DNA of 64,000 bases from Rhabdophis nuchalis (lineage: Eukaryota; Chordata; Lepidosauria; Squamata; Natricidae): the NCBI GenBank assembly GCA_039707465.1, contig CM077648.1, positions 14,835,119-14,899,118 on the forward strand. The letters run 5' to 3'. Below the pieces are notes generated by a model that worked only from the letters and a program-made list of their open reading frames with translations, searched no databases and was not told the origin of the DNA. The translations under genes and the position numbers were made by a program. Numbering within the stretch: position 1 is the stretch's first letter; every line of letters starts with the position of its first letter. Shown in pieces: positions 1-10,191 of the stretch.

Positions 1-224
1 GTAAAGGAGAAATTGCTGAAATGCCAGTACTTGGGGACCGCTTATCCCTCATCCTTAGATCTTGTTCTCCTCACCTACATCTTAATTTTACTTATGTCAG
101 ACGTGACCCAGCAATCATAGTGACGTGAATTGCCATTGAGTGAGAAGTATCTAAGACCACTGTAGAACAAAACTGGAAACTTGATGATTGGTCTAAAGGC
201 AGACTTTGATCAATTCTGGGTTAC
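1..224. other. no recognised feature
   Basis: AT-rich sequence at the window edge; I see no coding potential and no repeat family. Confidence 0.5.
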
Positions 225-232
225 AACATACC

Positions 233-523
233 CAGTGGTGGGCTGCAACCAGTTTAACAACCGGTCCAGTGATTGTGCGATTCGCAAGTACCTAACGTGC
301 TTGCGTGCAGTGTTCAAAATACAGCAATTTGAAGCTCAGCTGCTTACTTTCTAAGGCAGCCCTGATAAGTAGAACAGCAGAGGCGTAGAAATCAGCTGTG
401 CTGCACGAATCAGCTGAGCCAGAAAGAAGGAAATATAGGGCGGGAGTGAGTGGGCAGGGCGAGCTGATCATCCAAACTACTGGTTTCCCTGAACCGGTCC
501 AAATTGGCCGTAGCCCACCACTG
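233..523. mobile_element. hAT-like non-autonomous element (CAGTGGTGGG family)
   Basis: The ends are inverted repeats: CAGTGGTGGG on the left and CCCACCACTG on the right. They are flanked by an 8-bp near-duplication, AACATACC (225-232) and AAGATACC (524-531), 7 of 8 matching. CAG-type ends with 8-bp target duplications are typical of hAT transposons. No transposase is encoded. Inside are the AACCGGT and CTGAACCGGTCC motifs that recur in sister copies at 14.4, 40.3 and 54.2 kb. Confidence 0.75.
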
Positions 524-1523
524 AAGATACCTTCTCTGTGCTCTTTTACTATGATAGATCCTCTAATTTACTCAAATAATTGCATCAAAAGTAATGTTGA
601 GTTACCAACATTATTCTCATATTATACAAATAGAATTGGTGATTTAAAAAAATGAAAGAAAGTTCACCCTTCATTTGGCATTGTTGAATGTTTCCTCAGC
701 AATCAATTTGAGGCCCAGACTTTTTTAAAAAATGTAGAATGCTGTTATTTTAATTAGAATGCCTCTTGGGATAATCCACTTAAGAATGTGCATGAAAACG
801 ATAGCAGGGCAAAATCAGAGGAGCAGCTTCCCAAAATTGGCTTTAAAAGACAGATAATAAAAAATTATCTGTGGAAACTGATAATTTCTGTACAATCCAA
901 GCAACCCAATATTTGCTGTATTTAAGGATATGAATGAATACAATTGTCCAAAATTAATGTTCTAATCTAAATCACTGAATGCTATGTTGCTCTATTGATG
1001 TGCCTGACCTTTACCATTTTTGTCCTTAATAATGAATGTGAAAATAATTTGTTTGCAAAAGAGTGATCGATGGGCCACCTTGAATGCTGAATTAATCAAC
1101 TACAAAGAATCGACTCTTACTCAGTATCTTTGGTGCTAGATAATTGTGTCCTCCATGCATCTTCATCTACCTAAGGTTTACCTCAGGGCACAGCATCCCG
1201 GAGACAATCCAGATTATATAAATTACGTATGCTGGATGATTGCTCGTGCCAAGGTTATCAGTTTCATATTTTCTGTCCTTGGTTCATTCAACTTTGTCAT
1301 TCAACTTTAGCTGTCAAATATGATCTGATTCCATAATACCATTAAACAAATTGGCTGATGGCTGATGATTCATTGAGGTGTGAAATGCCAAGTTAGGTGT
1401 GATTCTTTGTGGAAACTTTAGATCCAGTCCCAGTCTTCAGTGCATTAAGGATTGGCAAGAATTCTCAGAAATATTATCTGTTCCATGTTCAGGTCTAACT
1501 ACGCCGGCAAGTGTGAATGATAT
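524..1523. other. AT-rich, nothing recognised
   Basis: No open frame of note and no repeat I can name; probably old, decayed intergenic DNA. Confidence 0.5.
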
Positions 1524-2440
1524 GATTTCATTTCATTTATTTCATTTATTCGATTTTTATACCGCCCTATTTCCCAAGATGGGACTCAGGGCGGTGCACA
1601 GGAACTAAAAAATATAAAATATAAAATACAAATAAATACAAATAGTTACAATGGTTAAAACGAGAATTAAATAAAATTTGGCCCGTGCTAACAACATTAA
1701 TTAAAACTCAACTAAAATAATAAAATAGCTATACCAGCTATGCCAGGCCGGCCATATGAAAGAAGTGTGTTTTTAATGCCCGACGGAGGAGGCGAAGGTT
1801 TGAGATTGTACAGAGGTCTGGGGGCAGGTCGTTCCAGAGGGCGGGACCTGCCACAGAGAAGGCTCTTCCCCTGGGAGTCGCCAGCCGGCATTGTCCGGCG
1901 GACGGCACCCTAAGGAGGCCCTCCCTGTGGGAGCGGACAGGTCGAATGGAGGTATGTGATAGTAGGCGGTCCTGCAAGAAACCCGGCCCGATGCCATGGA
2001 GCGCTTTAAAGATGGTCACTAAGACCTTGAAACGCACCTGGAAGGCCACAGGCAGGCAATGTAGCTCGCGCAGGAGAAGTGTTATATGGGAGTATTTTGA
2101 AACTCCCCCGCGCGGCCGCATTCTGCACTAACTGGAGACTCCAGGTGCATCTCAAGGGAAGCCCCATGTAGAGAGCGTTGCAGTAGTCCAGGCGAGAAAT
2201 GACAAGAGCTTGAGTGACTGTGTGTAGGGCGTCACAATCCAGAAAGGGGTGCAACTGGCGTATCAGGTAGACCTGATAGAAGGCCCCACTGGCTACGGCT
2301 GTCAGATGGTCATCCAAGGACAGCCGAGAATCCAGGAGGACACCCAAGTTGCGAGCCCTTTCTGCGGGGGCTAATGACTCGCTCCTGATAGCCAGAGATG
2401 GTGTTGGGTAGAAGAATTTAGATTTGCTATGCACTGTAGA
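1524..2440 (-). mobile_element. L2/CR1-clade LINE, 3' end of ORF2 and 3' UTR
   Basis: Read on the minus strand this is the C-terminal end of a LINE reverse transcriptase protein. The region near 2380-2120 gives RNLGVLLDSRLSLDDHL and SRLDYCNALYMGLP followed by QLVQNAAAR. After a frame break, 2121-1738 gives LLLRELHCLPVAFQVRFKVL, RAFSVAGPALWNDLP and LKTHFFHMAGLA. This order is the conserved tail of L2/Rex1-like LINEs. The 3' UTR (1738-1524) holds the hallmark TACCGCCCT..GACTCAGGGCGGTGCACAGG stem and an AT-rich tail. It is 5'-truncated and frameshifted, so a dead copy. At least twelve other fragments of this family occur in the window. Confidence 0.8.
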
Positions 2441-2838
2441 GCATTTTGGGGAACAAGCTGAACCAGTACAAGGGAAGATGGATTTCTCTTGTACTGAAAC
2501 ACAACCAGATTGCTGGCAGATAACATCAAAAAGGTAGCAAAGTAGCTTTTTGTAAAGTCTGTGAATCTCCCTCCCACAAAGCATTCAGAGGATAATTGAA
2601 AATACTTTTACTCCATCAAGACCTCAGGCCTAATTAAGGGTCATTGGCATCTATCTGGAGAGAGGGAGAGATACATGTATTATAATAATATATTATTATA
2701 ATGTTTAATGTGTTCTTACCTGCCCAGAGACTTCTACTGGGTAGGTTGTAAACTGTAAGATTAATAAACAAAAGCACAAATAATTGGTTTCTGAGAATGA
2801 GCATCCAGTTTGAAAAGCTATAGATATTTCAGGAAATA
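2441..2838. other. AT-rich interval
   Basis: Contains an AT-rich imperfect palindrome near 2678-2702; otherwise nothing recognised. Confidence 0.45.
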
Positions 2839-3219
2839 CAGGTAGTCCTTGACTTACAACAGTTCATTTAGTGACTGTTCCAAGTTACAACCGCAGTAAC
2901 AAAAGGAACTTACGATCGTTTTTCATAGTTACGATCTTTGCAGCATCCCCATGATCATGTGATCAAAATTCAGATACTTGGTGACTGGTTCATACTTATG
3001 ACCGTTGTTGTGCCCCAAGGTCATGCAATTCCCTTTTGTGTGCTTCTCACAAGCAAAGTCAATGGGGAAGCCAGATTCACTTAACAACCAGGTTACTAAC
3101 TTATCAACTGCAATGATTCACTCAACAAATGTGGCAAGCAAGGTCGTAAAATTGGGCAAATCTCACTTAAGAAAGAACAGAAGTTTTGGGCTCAATTGAC
3201 ATCATAAGTCAACTACCTG
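2839..3219. mobile_element. Tigger/pogo-like non-autonomous DNA element (CAGGTAGTCC family)
   Basis: Starts CAGGTAGTCCTTGACTTA and ends with a diverged inverse, ATAAGTCAACTACCTG. A TA dinucleotide sits on each side (2837-2838 and 3220-3221), as expected for Tc1/mariner/pogo insertion. Internal words such as GGGGAAGCCAGATTCA and CTTAACAACCAGGTTACTAAC recur at 46.7-47.0 kb and in part at 22.8/23.7 and 51.9 kb. Confidence 0.65.
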
Positions 3220-3229
3220 TACTGTAAGC

Positions 3230-3298
3230 TTTGCTGGCTGGAGAAGTCTGGGAGCTGAAGTCCTTCAGACTTAAAGTTGCAAAGGTTGGGGACCCCTG
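3230..3298. mobile_element. half copy of the palindromic hAT-like MITE (diverged)
   Basis: Resembles the right arm of the 135-bp hairpin MITE at 23.36 kb: GCTGGCTGG, GGGAGCTGAAGTCC and a terminal GGGGACCCCTG. The flanks CTGTAAGC (3222-3229) and CTGTAAGG (3299-3306) match at 7 of 8 bases, so this half-length form looks like an insertion in its own right. Confidence 0.55.
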
Positions 3299-3306
3299 CT
3301 GTAAGG

Positions 3307-4105
3307 GACAAGCCTAATGTTGCAAATGGGTTGCTTGCCATTGTTGAGACACAAAATGGCTCTTTAAAAGACTCATTCTAACAACATTTGAAAAAATGTT
3401 TCTGGAATAAGAGGGCCTCTCTAAGAAATAGAGTGGAAATAAATGAACAATTGTCTCAGGGAATTACTCTAGAGAAGTTAGATCTTTTAAAATTATTTTT
3501 CAGGGAAACAATGAAGTTGTTTCAGCCCCATCAAGCTTTTAATGTCATTCTCTTCTTTTAATTTTTCTCTCGTGCTTAATTTTTCTGCCTTGAAAATTCC
3601 TCCATCACACAATGTCTGATTTTTATTTTTCTGTGCATTTCCTTAAATGTTTTTAATTTGGGGAGGCCGAAAAGTATCCCTTCTGTTAGCAATTTGCTAA
3701 CATAATAAAATGCCAAAATAGCAAGGCCAAGTTAATTAAAATAAATCTAGCCACGATCTGCAGAATTAAACTGAATTTTACCAAGCAATAAAAGAATATC
3801 AGAAAATGTGCATAAATGATATCATCAGCCCTTCTGATGAGGAGACCATTCCGTATGAAGACAGTAGGTTCTCTAAAATTGGCAACCACAAATTATGAAG
3901 TAGGTTTCTCAATGGGGAAGAAATAACACATCAATTTCTGAATTGTTGTGTCATGCCATACCTGTGGAGCAGAACCCTAATGTACTCCCTGGTCTCTCTG
4001 CGATAGCCTTTTCATACGATTTATGAATGGAAGAAACTTTAATTTTACTTTAGGATGCTATAAAATTATCAAGAATCTTGTAGCCTTTTAAATGCTTTAA
4101 TTAGG
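3307..4105. other. AT-rich interval ending in a G tract
   Basis: Nothing coding or repeat-like recognised; a run of about 12 G begins just beyond it at 4110. Confidence 0.45.
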
Positions 4106-4125
4106 GTTGGGGGGGGGGGGGAAAT

Positions 4126-4575
4126 CCCATATTTTTCGGAGTATAAGACGCACCAAGGTTTTGAGTCCCATTTGGGAGAGAGGGCGGTATAAAAGTATGA
4201 ATAAAGTAAAGTAAGTAAGAGGCAAATTTTTTTAAAAAAGTTTTGCACTCTGCAAACCTCCCCAAAACGGCCCTTTTTTTGCAAAAGCAGGCCCCTTTTT
4301 TTCAAAAAAAAAATTGCATGAATAGCCTTTATAGGAGGCTTGGGGAATGCTCCTGGGGAATGAGGGTGGCAAAAATGAGCAAAAAATGGCACATTTTTTG
4401 TGAAAACGGGCCCGTTTTTTGTCAAAAAAAGGGCGTGGATAGCCTTTAGGAGGCTTATAGATTGTTCCTGGGGGGGGGGCAAAAATGAGCAATAAATGGG
4501 CCATTTTTTGCTTATTTCTGCCCTCCCCAGCCCCTAGGAGCTCTCTGAAAGCCTCCTAAAAGCTATGCCCGTCCA
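4126..4575. mobile_element. mariner-like MITE (CCGTATTTTTCGGAGTATAAGACGC family), damaged
   Basis: The left end (ATATTTTTCGGAGTATAAGA) matches the terminal repeat of the better copies at 50.87 and 56.02 kb. The interior carries the same GCAAACCTCCCCAAAACGGCC and GGAGGCTT..TGCTCCTGGGG blocks, here partly duplicated. A short L2-type tail (GGGAGAGAGGGCGGTATAAA, around 4160-4218) interrupts it. The right terminal repeat is missing. Confidence 0.6.
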
Positions 4576-5340
4576 TTTTTGTTTGAATTGTGGTTAACCT
4601 AATCTCTCTGCCCATTGTACCCTGATGAGTAGTAACTGGGCAATTTACTCATGCGGCTTTCTGCCATGTATCAGTCCCCCCCCCCCCCCTTAGCTCTTTC
4701 CCTCCGAATTGACATAGCTATTTCAACACTAGTAACCAGATACAGATTAACAGAGTAGTTTGAGAAACTTAGAAAGAAATAATTTTATCCTTTTTTATTT
4801 TTATCCCCACCCCTGTAGCCGGACGATTGTTTAGCTATGCTCCTCCATGTATAATGGCATTCCTTTATCCAGAATTTCTAATAATATGAAAGGGTTTGCT
4901 GTCTACACACTGTGAAGTATTTCATGGGTCAGCAATTTCCATGGCAGATACAACTGCCACTTTTAAGGAATTGCCTTATTTTTCCTCTATATATACTCTT
5001 TCTTCCCCGTTACTAAAACTGCGAAGTATATTCTGCAGTTCTGTTTTTTTGAAGTATAGAAATATTGTGACTACATGCACGGAATTGGGAAGAAGATATT
5101 TTCCCCCCCTCGGATATTTTATTTAATGAGTAAAAATAGGAATGAGCAAGAAGGAAAATCGACATCCGTCTGCCTTGTTCTTCGCCTTGGGTACAATTGC
5201 TGGTGTTAGGCCCCGAGGGATAAGAAAATAAATGTATATTTATTTTAATTATTTTTATTCCCTCGGGCCCTCGGGCCTGCTGGGCATCTCTAAACCATGT
5301 TTGAAAGTCAAATGAAAATATATATATATTTTCACCATAT
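4576..5340. other. mixed interval with poly-C and a small inverted repeat
   Basis: Holds a C tract at about 4676-4689. An imperfect inverted repeat at about 5206-5278 has GGCCCCGAGGGATAA on the left and TTATTCCCTCGGGCC on the right. No gene seen. Confidence 0.45.
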
Positions 5341-5344
5341 AGCA

Positions 5345-5424
<80 letters not shown>

Positions 5425-5429
5425 TGCTA
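5341..5429. repeat. (AT)n microsatellite with palindromic flanks
   Basis: About 76 bp of alternating AT (5347-5422), flanked by AGCACCAT on the left and ATGGTGCT on the right, so the whole tract is one palindrome that could extrude as a cruciform. Confidence 0.9.
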
Positions 5430-5890
5430 AAGTCCCCAAAAATGGCTATATTGATGTGCTGGAAGCTGTGAGATGTTCTTTAGCATCTGTTCTTCCCTTT
5501 CCGTTGGTGGGAAATTGCTCTGAGAAAAGGTGTATTGTTAACATTCATGAAATGGAAACCTTCAATAAGTACTCGTCAGTGTGCCTTAAGCAATGCGCCG
5601 TAATTGAATGTTGGATCGCCTAAGGAGTCCCTCCAATTGAACTTCACCACAAAGAAGCAGGTTGCTTATGGTAATGACTATGTTGACATGAATATTGTGG
5701 ATTCCTGGGTGGAAAAACTCTTCCTAGTGATGAACTAGGGAGAGCCAAGGACAAAGTATGATCACAACCAACTAGTTTCACAGGAGAAAGGTTGCTGAAC
5801 TGAGGACAATTGCTGGATCACTCAGACAGAGAAATTACTGCCCCATTTGGCATTTTATAGGAATGAGTGGGTCCCATTTTTGATGTTCTT
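5430..5890. other. nothing recognised
   Basis: Moderately AT-rich, no long frame, no repeat ends found. Confidence 0.4.
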
Positions 5891-5900
5891 CATTATTGGA

Positions 5901-6240
5901 TGTGGGGCGCGGTGGCTCACTGGCTAAGACGCTGACCTTGTCAATCAGAGAAGTCAGCAGTTCGGCAGTTTGAATCCCTAGCATTGTGTAATGGAGTGAG
6001 CTCCCATTACTTGTCCCAGCTTCTGCCAATCTAGCAGTTTGAAAGCATGTAAAAATGCAAGTAGAAAAATAGGGACCACCTTTGGTGGGAAGGTAACAAC
6101 GTTCCGTGCACCTTCGACGTTTAGTCATGCCGGCCACATGACCATGGAGACATCTTTGGACAGCGCTGGCTCTCCGGCTTTGAAACGGAGATGGAGTTGG
6201 GATGACTAGCACATATGCGCGAGGGAAACCTTTACCTTTA
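5901..6240 (+). mobile_element. Sauria-type SINE, full length
   Basis: The head is tRNA-like: GGTGGCTCACTGGCTAAGAC resembles an A box and GGCAGTTTGAATCCC a B box. The body is the conserved GTAGAAAAATAGGGACCACC and CATGCCGGCCACATGACC region, and the tail is AACCTTTACCTTTA. A perfect 10-bp target duplication, CATTATTGGA, lies at 5891-5900 and 6241-6250. The tail type is shared with Bov-B LINEs, which are known to mobilise Sauria SINEs. Confidence 0.88.
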
Positions 6241-6250
6241 CATTATTGGA

Positions 6251-6769
6251 CAATTTGTGCAATGTGGGTCCTTCAAATGCTGCTTGCAGAAACGAACGCT
6301 TCAGAAATTGGACTTTGTCAACAATTGTCATCACATCACGAAAATAAAACACAGGAATTTCTTTACAGCATCAGAACAGCTGATGAAACATGGCCATATA
6401 ATTATATATAATAATAATCCAGAAACAAAGTCATAGACCATAGAATATCATCACAAAGCTTCATGTGCAAAAGATTATTGTTATTATGTGCAGGTGATCT
6501 ATTTTTAGATTCACAATCTACGACCTATGGAAGCTTAATAATTCAAAGATCAAAGAATTATTAAGGTAGTGTCTAAGACTATAAAGCAGTTCCAAGCAGG
6601 GGTGGAGATATTTGTAAAATTAGGATGCTCTGTTCTGATAAATTCAATATTTCTAGATATTAAGGAAGTCCTTTAGGTATCACTGCAAGGGCTTCAATCA
6701 TGATTGGTATAAAAATAGATTTCTTTTTTCATAAGTGTTAAACTTTGATCTGTAAGTCCATATTATTAT
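6251..6769. other. nothing recognised
   Basis: AT-rich; no open frame or repeat boundary that I trust. Confidence 0.4.
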
Positions 6770-7560
6770 TATTATATACACAACGCTGTGAAATCACAGC
6801 TGCCAGCTCTTTAGTTGCCATTGGCTTTCATATGCACTCAAGAACTTAAATATCACAATATATCATTACAATATATGTACAGATCCAAGTAATGGGGCCT
6901 TTTGTAATTAGCAAAAGAAATGTTGTCAATGCATAGATTATCTAAGTGCTGTCTAAGATAATGTGTGCCAATAACCACTGGGACCACCAAGGCTGGTTAT
7001 GCCATAATATTTAAATTTTGATTTTCAAATATTGATATTTTCTGATCATCTCCAATTCTTTTTCTTCTATTCTACTATATCCGCTGGTATTGCCTTGTTA
7101 ATTATCCACACTTTCTTCTTTTCAGCCACAGTTAAATCTGGTACGTTATGAGCCAAGACTTTATGAGACTACATTTCGAAATCCCACAATATTTGAAACT
7201 GTTCATTTTCAACTGCTTTTTCAATTCCTATGTTCCTACCAATTTTTCATTATGCACATATAATAATTTTAAGAGATGTTCTGATGAATCATATTAGCAA
7301 TTGTATTAACATCGTTGTTCCTAGTCAGTTTGTGTGATATTCTTGCATGAGCTGAGTATCTAATCTAGTGTTTCATCTGATTGTTTGCATAATTTGCACA
7401 ATTTATTATGGTTGGTCACATTATCAACCCAATGATGCTGATGCTGATGCTGATTCAAAGAAATCAAAACCCGGGCTTTGGCAAGAATCGTCATGGTTAT
7501 AGTTGTTGGACACAACATACATTCATGTAGATCCAGTGAAGCTGGCGTCACTGTCTTATT
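6770..7560 (-). mobile_element. possible decayed LINE (R4/Dong- or related type)
   Basis: A minus-strand frame at 7551-7360 reads VTNHNKLCKLCKQSDETLD, which resembles the CxxC..ET zinc-knuckle near the C terminus of some LINE proteins. The sequence to the left is AT-rich and full of stops, as in a decayed 3' end. The DIRS element begins just to the right. The family assignment is weak. Confidence 0.3.
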
Positions 7561-7594
7561 ATCAGAATACTATTTTGCAAAAATCACAGTTCTC

Positions 7595-7708
7595 AGGTGT
7601 ACTGCTACGAGTGTCCATGCAAAGGGTTAACATCAGCTCCGCTGCCCTCGACTGAATTGAATTTGTTTAAACACGCCTTCCTTCCCATCATCCTCCAGTT
7701 CTTTCAAT
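7595..7708 (+). repeat. DIRS left inverted terminal repeat
   Basis: Runs from AGGTGTACTGC to CTTTCAAT and is the reverse complement of 13333-13446 at 111 of 114 positions. The three mismatches are adjacent, in the CTACGAG/CGTAGAG block near the outer end. Near-identity suggests a recent insertion. Confidence 0.92.
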
Positions 7709-7859
7709 TCAGTCCAAGCCCTAAGACGGATTTTCAGGCAGCTTAGCTAAATATTAATTCCTTTTACACAATTACTGCCTGTTTTCTATTGATTCCTTCC
7801 TTCCCTTGTATAGTTTAAGTTAGATGAGTTTAGGATTTGTTATTTTGGTTATTTTAATT

Positions 7860-8405
7860 TCCTCATCTGCCGGCCGGGAGACATTACCTCGCCCAGGGGG
7901 GGGGCCAGACGCTCCTGGGAGCGGCGCGCCTCTTCAATTTCCGCGAGGGGGAAAGTGAAGCAGCATCGGAAGCGTCGTCTTTCCTCCTCCTCTTCACCGG
8001 CGGGCCTGTCCTTAACGGCGGTCCGCCGGCTGCGGAATCTTCAACGAAGCCTCGCCGCCCAGGAACAGCAGGTCGGTTCGCCACGATCGCGCCGCGTGGA
8101 GCGCGCTGGGCGCCGCCATTTTGGGTCGCGCCGGCCAGCCTATCAGGGTGCAGGATTTTCCCGCCGGCGCCGAGAAGCCGCGGTTTTTGCCGCATTCTCT
8201 CCCCGGCTGCAGCGGCGAGTGGTAGCTTCTGCAGCGACTCCCCAGGGCTAGTGCGGGCCTCTCGTTTTTAGAAACCAGGCCGTTTCTCTTGTGGGCTCCG
8301 TATAAACGCCTCTTCCGGCTCCTTTCTCCAGCGATTCCCTCCAGCCTTCCTGCGTGGGCAAGTGTTTCCCTCCATCTCTTCCGCGGTTTCCCCTGCTCCA
8401 GCCTC
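7860..8405 (+). promoter_or_regulatory. CpG-rich leader of the DIRS element (candidate promoter)
   Basis: Strongly GC- and CpG-rich (for example GGAGCGGCGCGCC at 7919), in sharp contrast to the AT-rich host DNA. A TATAAA lies at 8301-8306, followed by a pyrimidine-rich CTCTTCCGGCTCC stretch about 100 bp before the ORF1 ATG. Open frames across it use no ATG and look like by-products of GC content. A promoter role is inferred from position and composition. Confidence 0.5.
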
Positions 8406-10184
8406 ATGGCCACCGGAGCTGAAGATGCCATTACAGCTCTCCCCGATCAGGGGGCCCCAGCTTGGGAGGACAGGCCCCTGGTGAGAAGGGCGGGGAGGGC
8501 GGCCCGTGAGGCGATCAGAGATATTAGCAGGGGGCCCTATGCTAGGAGAGATGACTTGACTCAGGAGAGGGTGGAGGCCAGGCGCCAGAAGGCCTTAGAG
8601 CGCCAATTTGATAAGGCGCAGAGGCAAGTTGTGGCTGTAGCCCAGGTCCATCGAGCCCAGTCCCCAGTGTTGGAGGATAGGGGCCGCTCCACCCAGCTTC
8701 AGGCCCACCTTTTGAACAGGGGGGATAGGGAGATATCTCTTGATAGATCTTCCTTAGCCTCCAGATCTATCTCTCCCTCCATGGGTGGGGGCACGGATCT
8801 CTTTGAATGTACCATGGAGGAGGACCAGAGGTCCTCAGTTTCTGCCCCACCAGTCCTTTCCGAGGTTCCCCCAGCACCTTCCTTGGAGTCAGGGGGGAGG
8901 CCAGTGGAAGACCAGGGCCCATCTCTCTCGGCTGAGATGAGACAGATTATCAATTCCGCAATCTCGCAAGGCATTGCCCAGGGGCTGAAGGAGCGTGACA
9001 GGGGGGCCGCGCAAGAACGGGAGCCTAGGCCCCGTCGCACCAGATCGGCTTCTCCTCGCCCTTCAGTGGTTAGTGCAGAGTCGGTTTCGGAGGTCGATGA
9101 CCTGGCGGAACCTGAATTGTCAGATGATGAGGGTGTGGCTCCGGATAGGCCTGCTTTCTCCGGGCTGTTCCAGCCTTCGTACTTTAAATCTATTCTTCAC
9201 AAGGCTAAAGTCATCACTCACATGAATGTGGCTTCTGCTCCCGCCCTTCAGACGTCTGAACCCCCCATTGTCACGGATCCCGAGGATCCTAGTGGGGGCC
9301 TCTTTGATGAGTCAGAGCAGCCTCAGGATTTAGTCCCTGCTCCCAAATTGTTCCAAAATGTGATCCAACGCCAATGGGTCCAGCCTGCCACCTGGAATAC
9401 CCCGGGGAATAATGATAAGAAGCTGTATGCAGTAGCCCCGGACATGGAGGAGTTGTTGAAACTCCCGGAGGTTGACCCACCTATTGCGGCACTAACCTCA
9501 ACTTCCATTCTTCCACCTGACCTACTGGACGGTCTTAAGGCCGAGGACAAGCGGGCGGAGCGGGCCTGCCACAAGGCCCACCACGCTGCTGCCTGGGCCA
9601 TTAAGGCTTCTACTTCGGCCTCCTTTTTTGGTAGGGCCTCCATTGCCTGGCTTCGCCAGCTCCTTAAGAAAGTGCCCCAGGGAGATGCTAGGCAACGCCA
9701 GGACATTAATAAAATCATGTTGGCAATGGAGTACACCGCGGACGCTTCCCTGAACGCGGCAAAGTTTGCTTCCAGGGCCATGGCGGCCAACGTTACATCT
9801 CGCCGCCTCTTGTGGCTCCGACATTGGAATGCCGACATGCGGTCCAAATGGAAGCTTGCTTCGGCTCCCTTTAAGGGGACGAAATTGTTTGGGGAGGCCT
9901 TGGATTCGGTGTTAGTTGAGAATAAGGATAAGAAAAAGGTCATGCCGTCAGTGTCTCGCAAAACGGACCGCAGGCCTTTCTCCTTTCGTCGCCAGAATTC
10001 CAAACCAGCTGAGACTCCATCCTCTTCTGCCCCTCCTCCTCCGGCTTACCAGAGGGGCTACAACCGGGGCACTGATCGTCCTCAGGACAGACAGCCCTTC
10101 AGAGACAGGAACAGGTATCAGCCCTATGCCAAACGGCCCTTTCGAGGGGGTCACTCCAACCGACCCTTTCGGCGCAACAAGTGA
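8406..10184 (+). CDS. DIRS ORF1, gag-like protein (592 aa)
   Basis: The frame is open from well before 8406. I chose the first ATG with good context (CCTCATGGCC), giving MATGAEDAITALPDQ as the N terminus; an earlier TTG at 8289 is not needed. The N-terminal third is rich in R, E and Q with charged helical stretches. The middle (about residues 300-480) contains EELLKLPEVDPPIAALTSTS and a helical block around SFFGRASIAWLRQLLKK. The last 70 residues are basic and proline-rich with repeated RPF motifs (RRPFSFRRQ, KRPFRGG, NRPFRRNK), suiting nucleic-acid binding. I see no zinc knuckle. Gag identity rests on position upstream of RT and on composition; DIRS gag proteins are poorly conserved. It overlaps the open ORF2 frame. 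Confidence 0.8.
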   Translation: MATGAEDAITALPDQGAPAWEDRPLVRRAGRAAREAIRDISRGPYARRDDLTQERVEARRQKALERQFDKAQRQVVAVAQVHRAQSPVLEDRGRSTQLQAHLLNRGDREISLDRSSLASRSISPSMGGGTDLFECTMEEDQRSSVSAPPVLSEVPPAPSLESGGRPVEDQGPSLSAEMRQIINSAISQGIAQGLKERDRGAAQEREPRPRRTRSASPRPSVVSAESVSEVDDLAEPELSDDEGVAPDRPAFSGLFQPSYFKSILHKAKVITHMNVASAPALQTSEPPIVTDPEDPSGGLFDESEQPQDLVPAPKLFQNVIQRQWVQPATWNTPGNNDKKLYAVAPDMEELLKLPEVDPPIAALTSTSILPPDLLDGLKAEDKRAERACHKAHHAAAWAIKASTSASFFGRASIAWLRQLLKKVPQGDARQRQDINKIMLAMEYTADASLNAAKFASRAMAANVTSRRLLWLRHWNADMRSKWKLASAPFKGTKLFGEALDSVLVENKDKKKVMPSVSRKTDRRPFSFRRQNSKPAETPSSSAPPPPAYQRGYNRGTDRPQDRQPFRDRNRYQPYAKRPFRGGHSNRPFRRNK

Positions 10185-10191
10185 CCATCAC

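Noticed and set aside
1738..2584. Minus-strand frames of 127 and 192 codons as a possible host gene
   Set aside because: The peptides are the conserved C-terminal motifs of an L2-type LINE, split by a frameshift, with the LINE 3' UTR directly downstream.
7884..8251. Arg/Ala-rich frames on both strands of the CpG-rich DIRS leader
   Set aside because: They overlap each other, the plus frame lacks an ATG, and they reflect low stop-codon frequency in GC-rich DNA.
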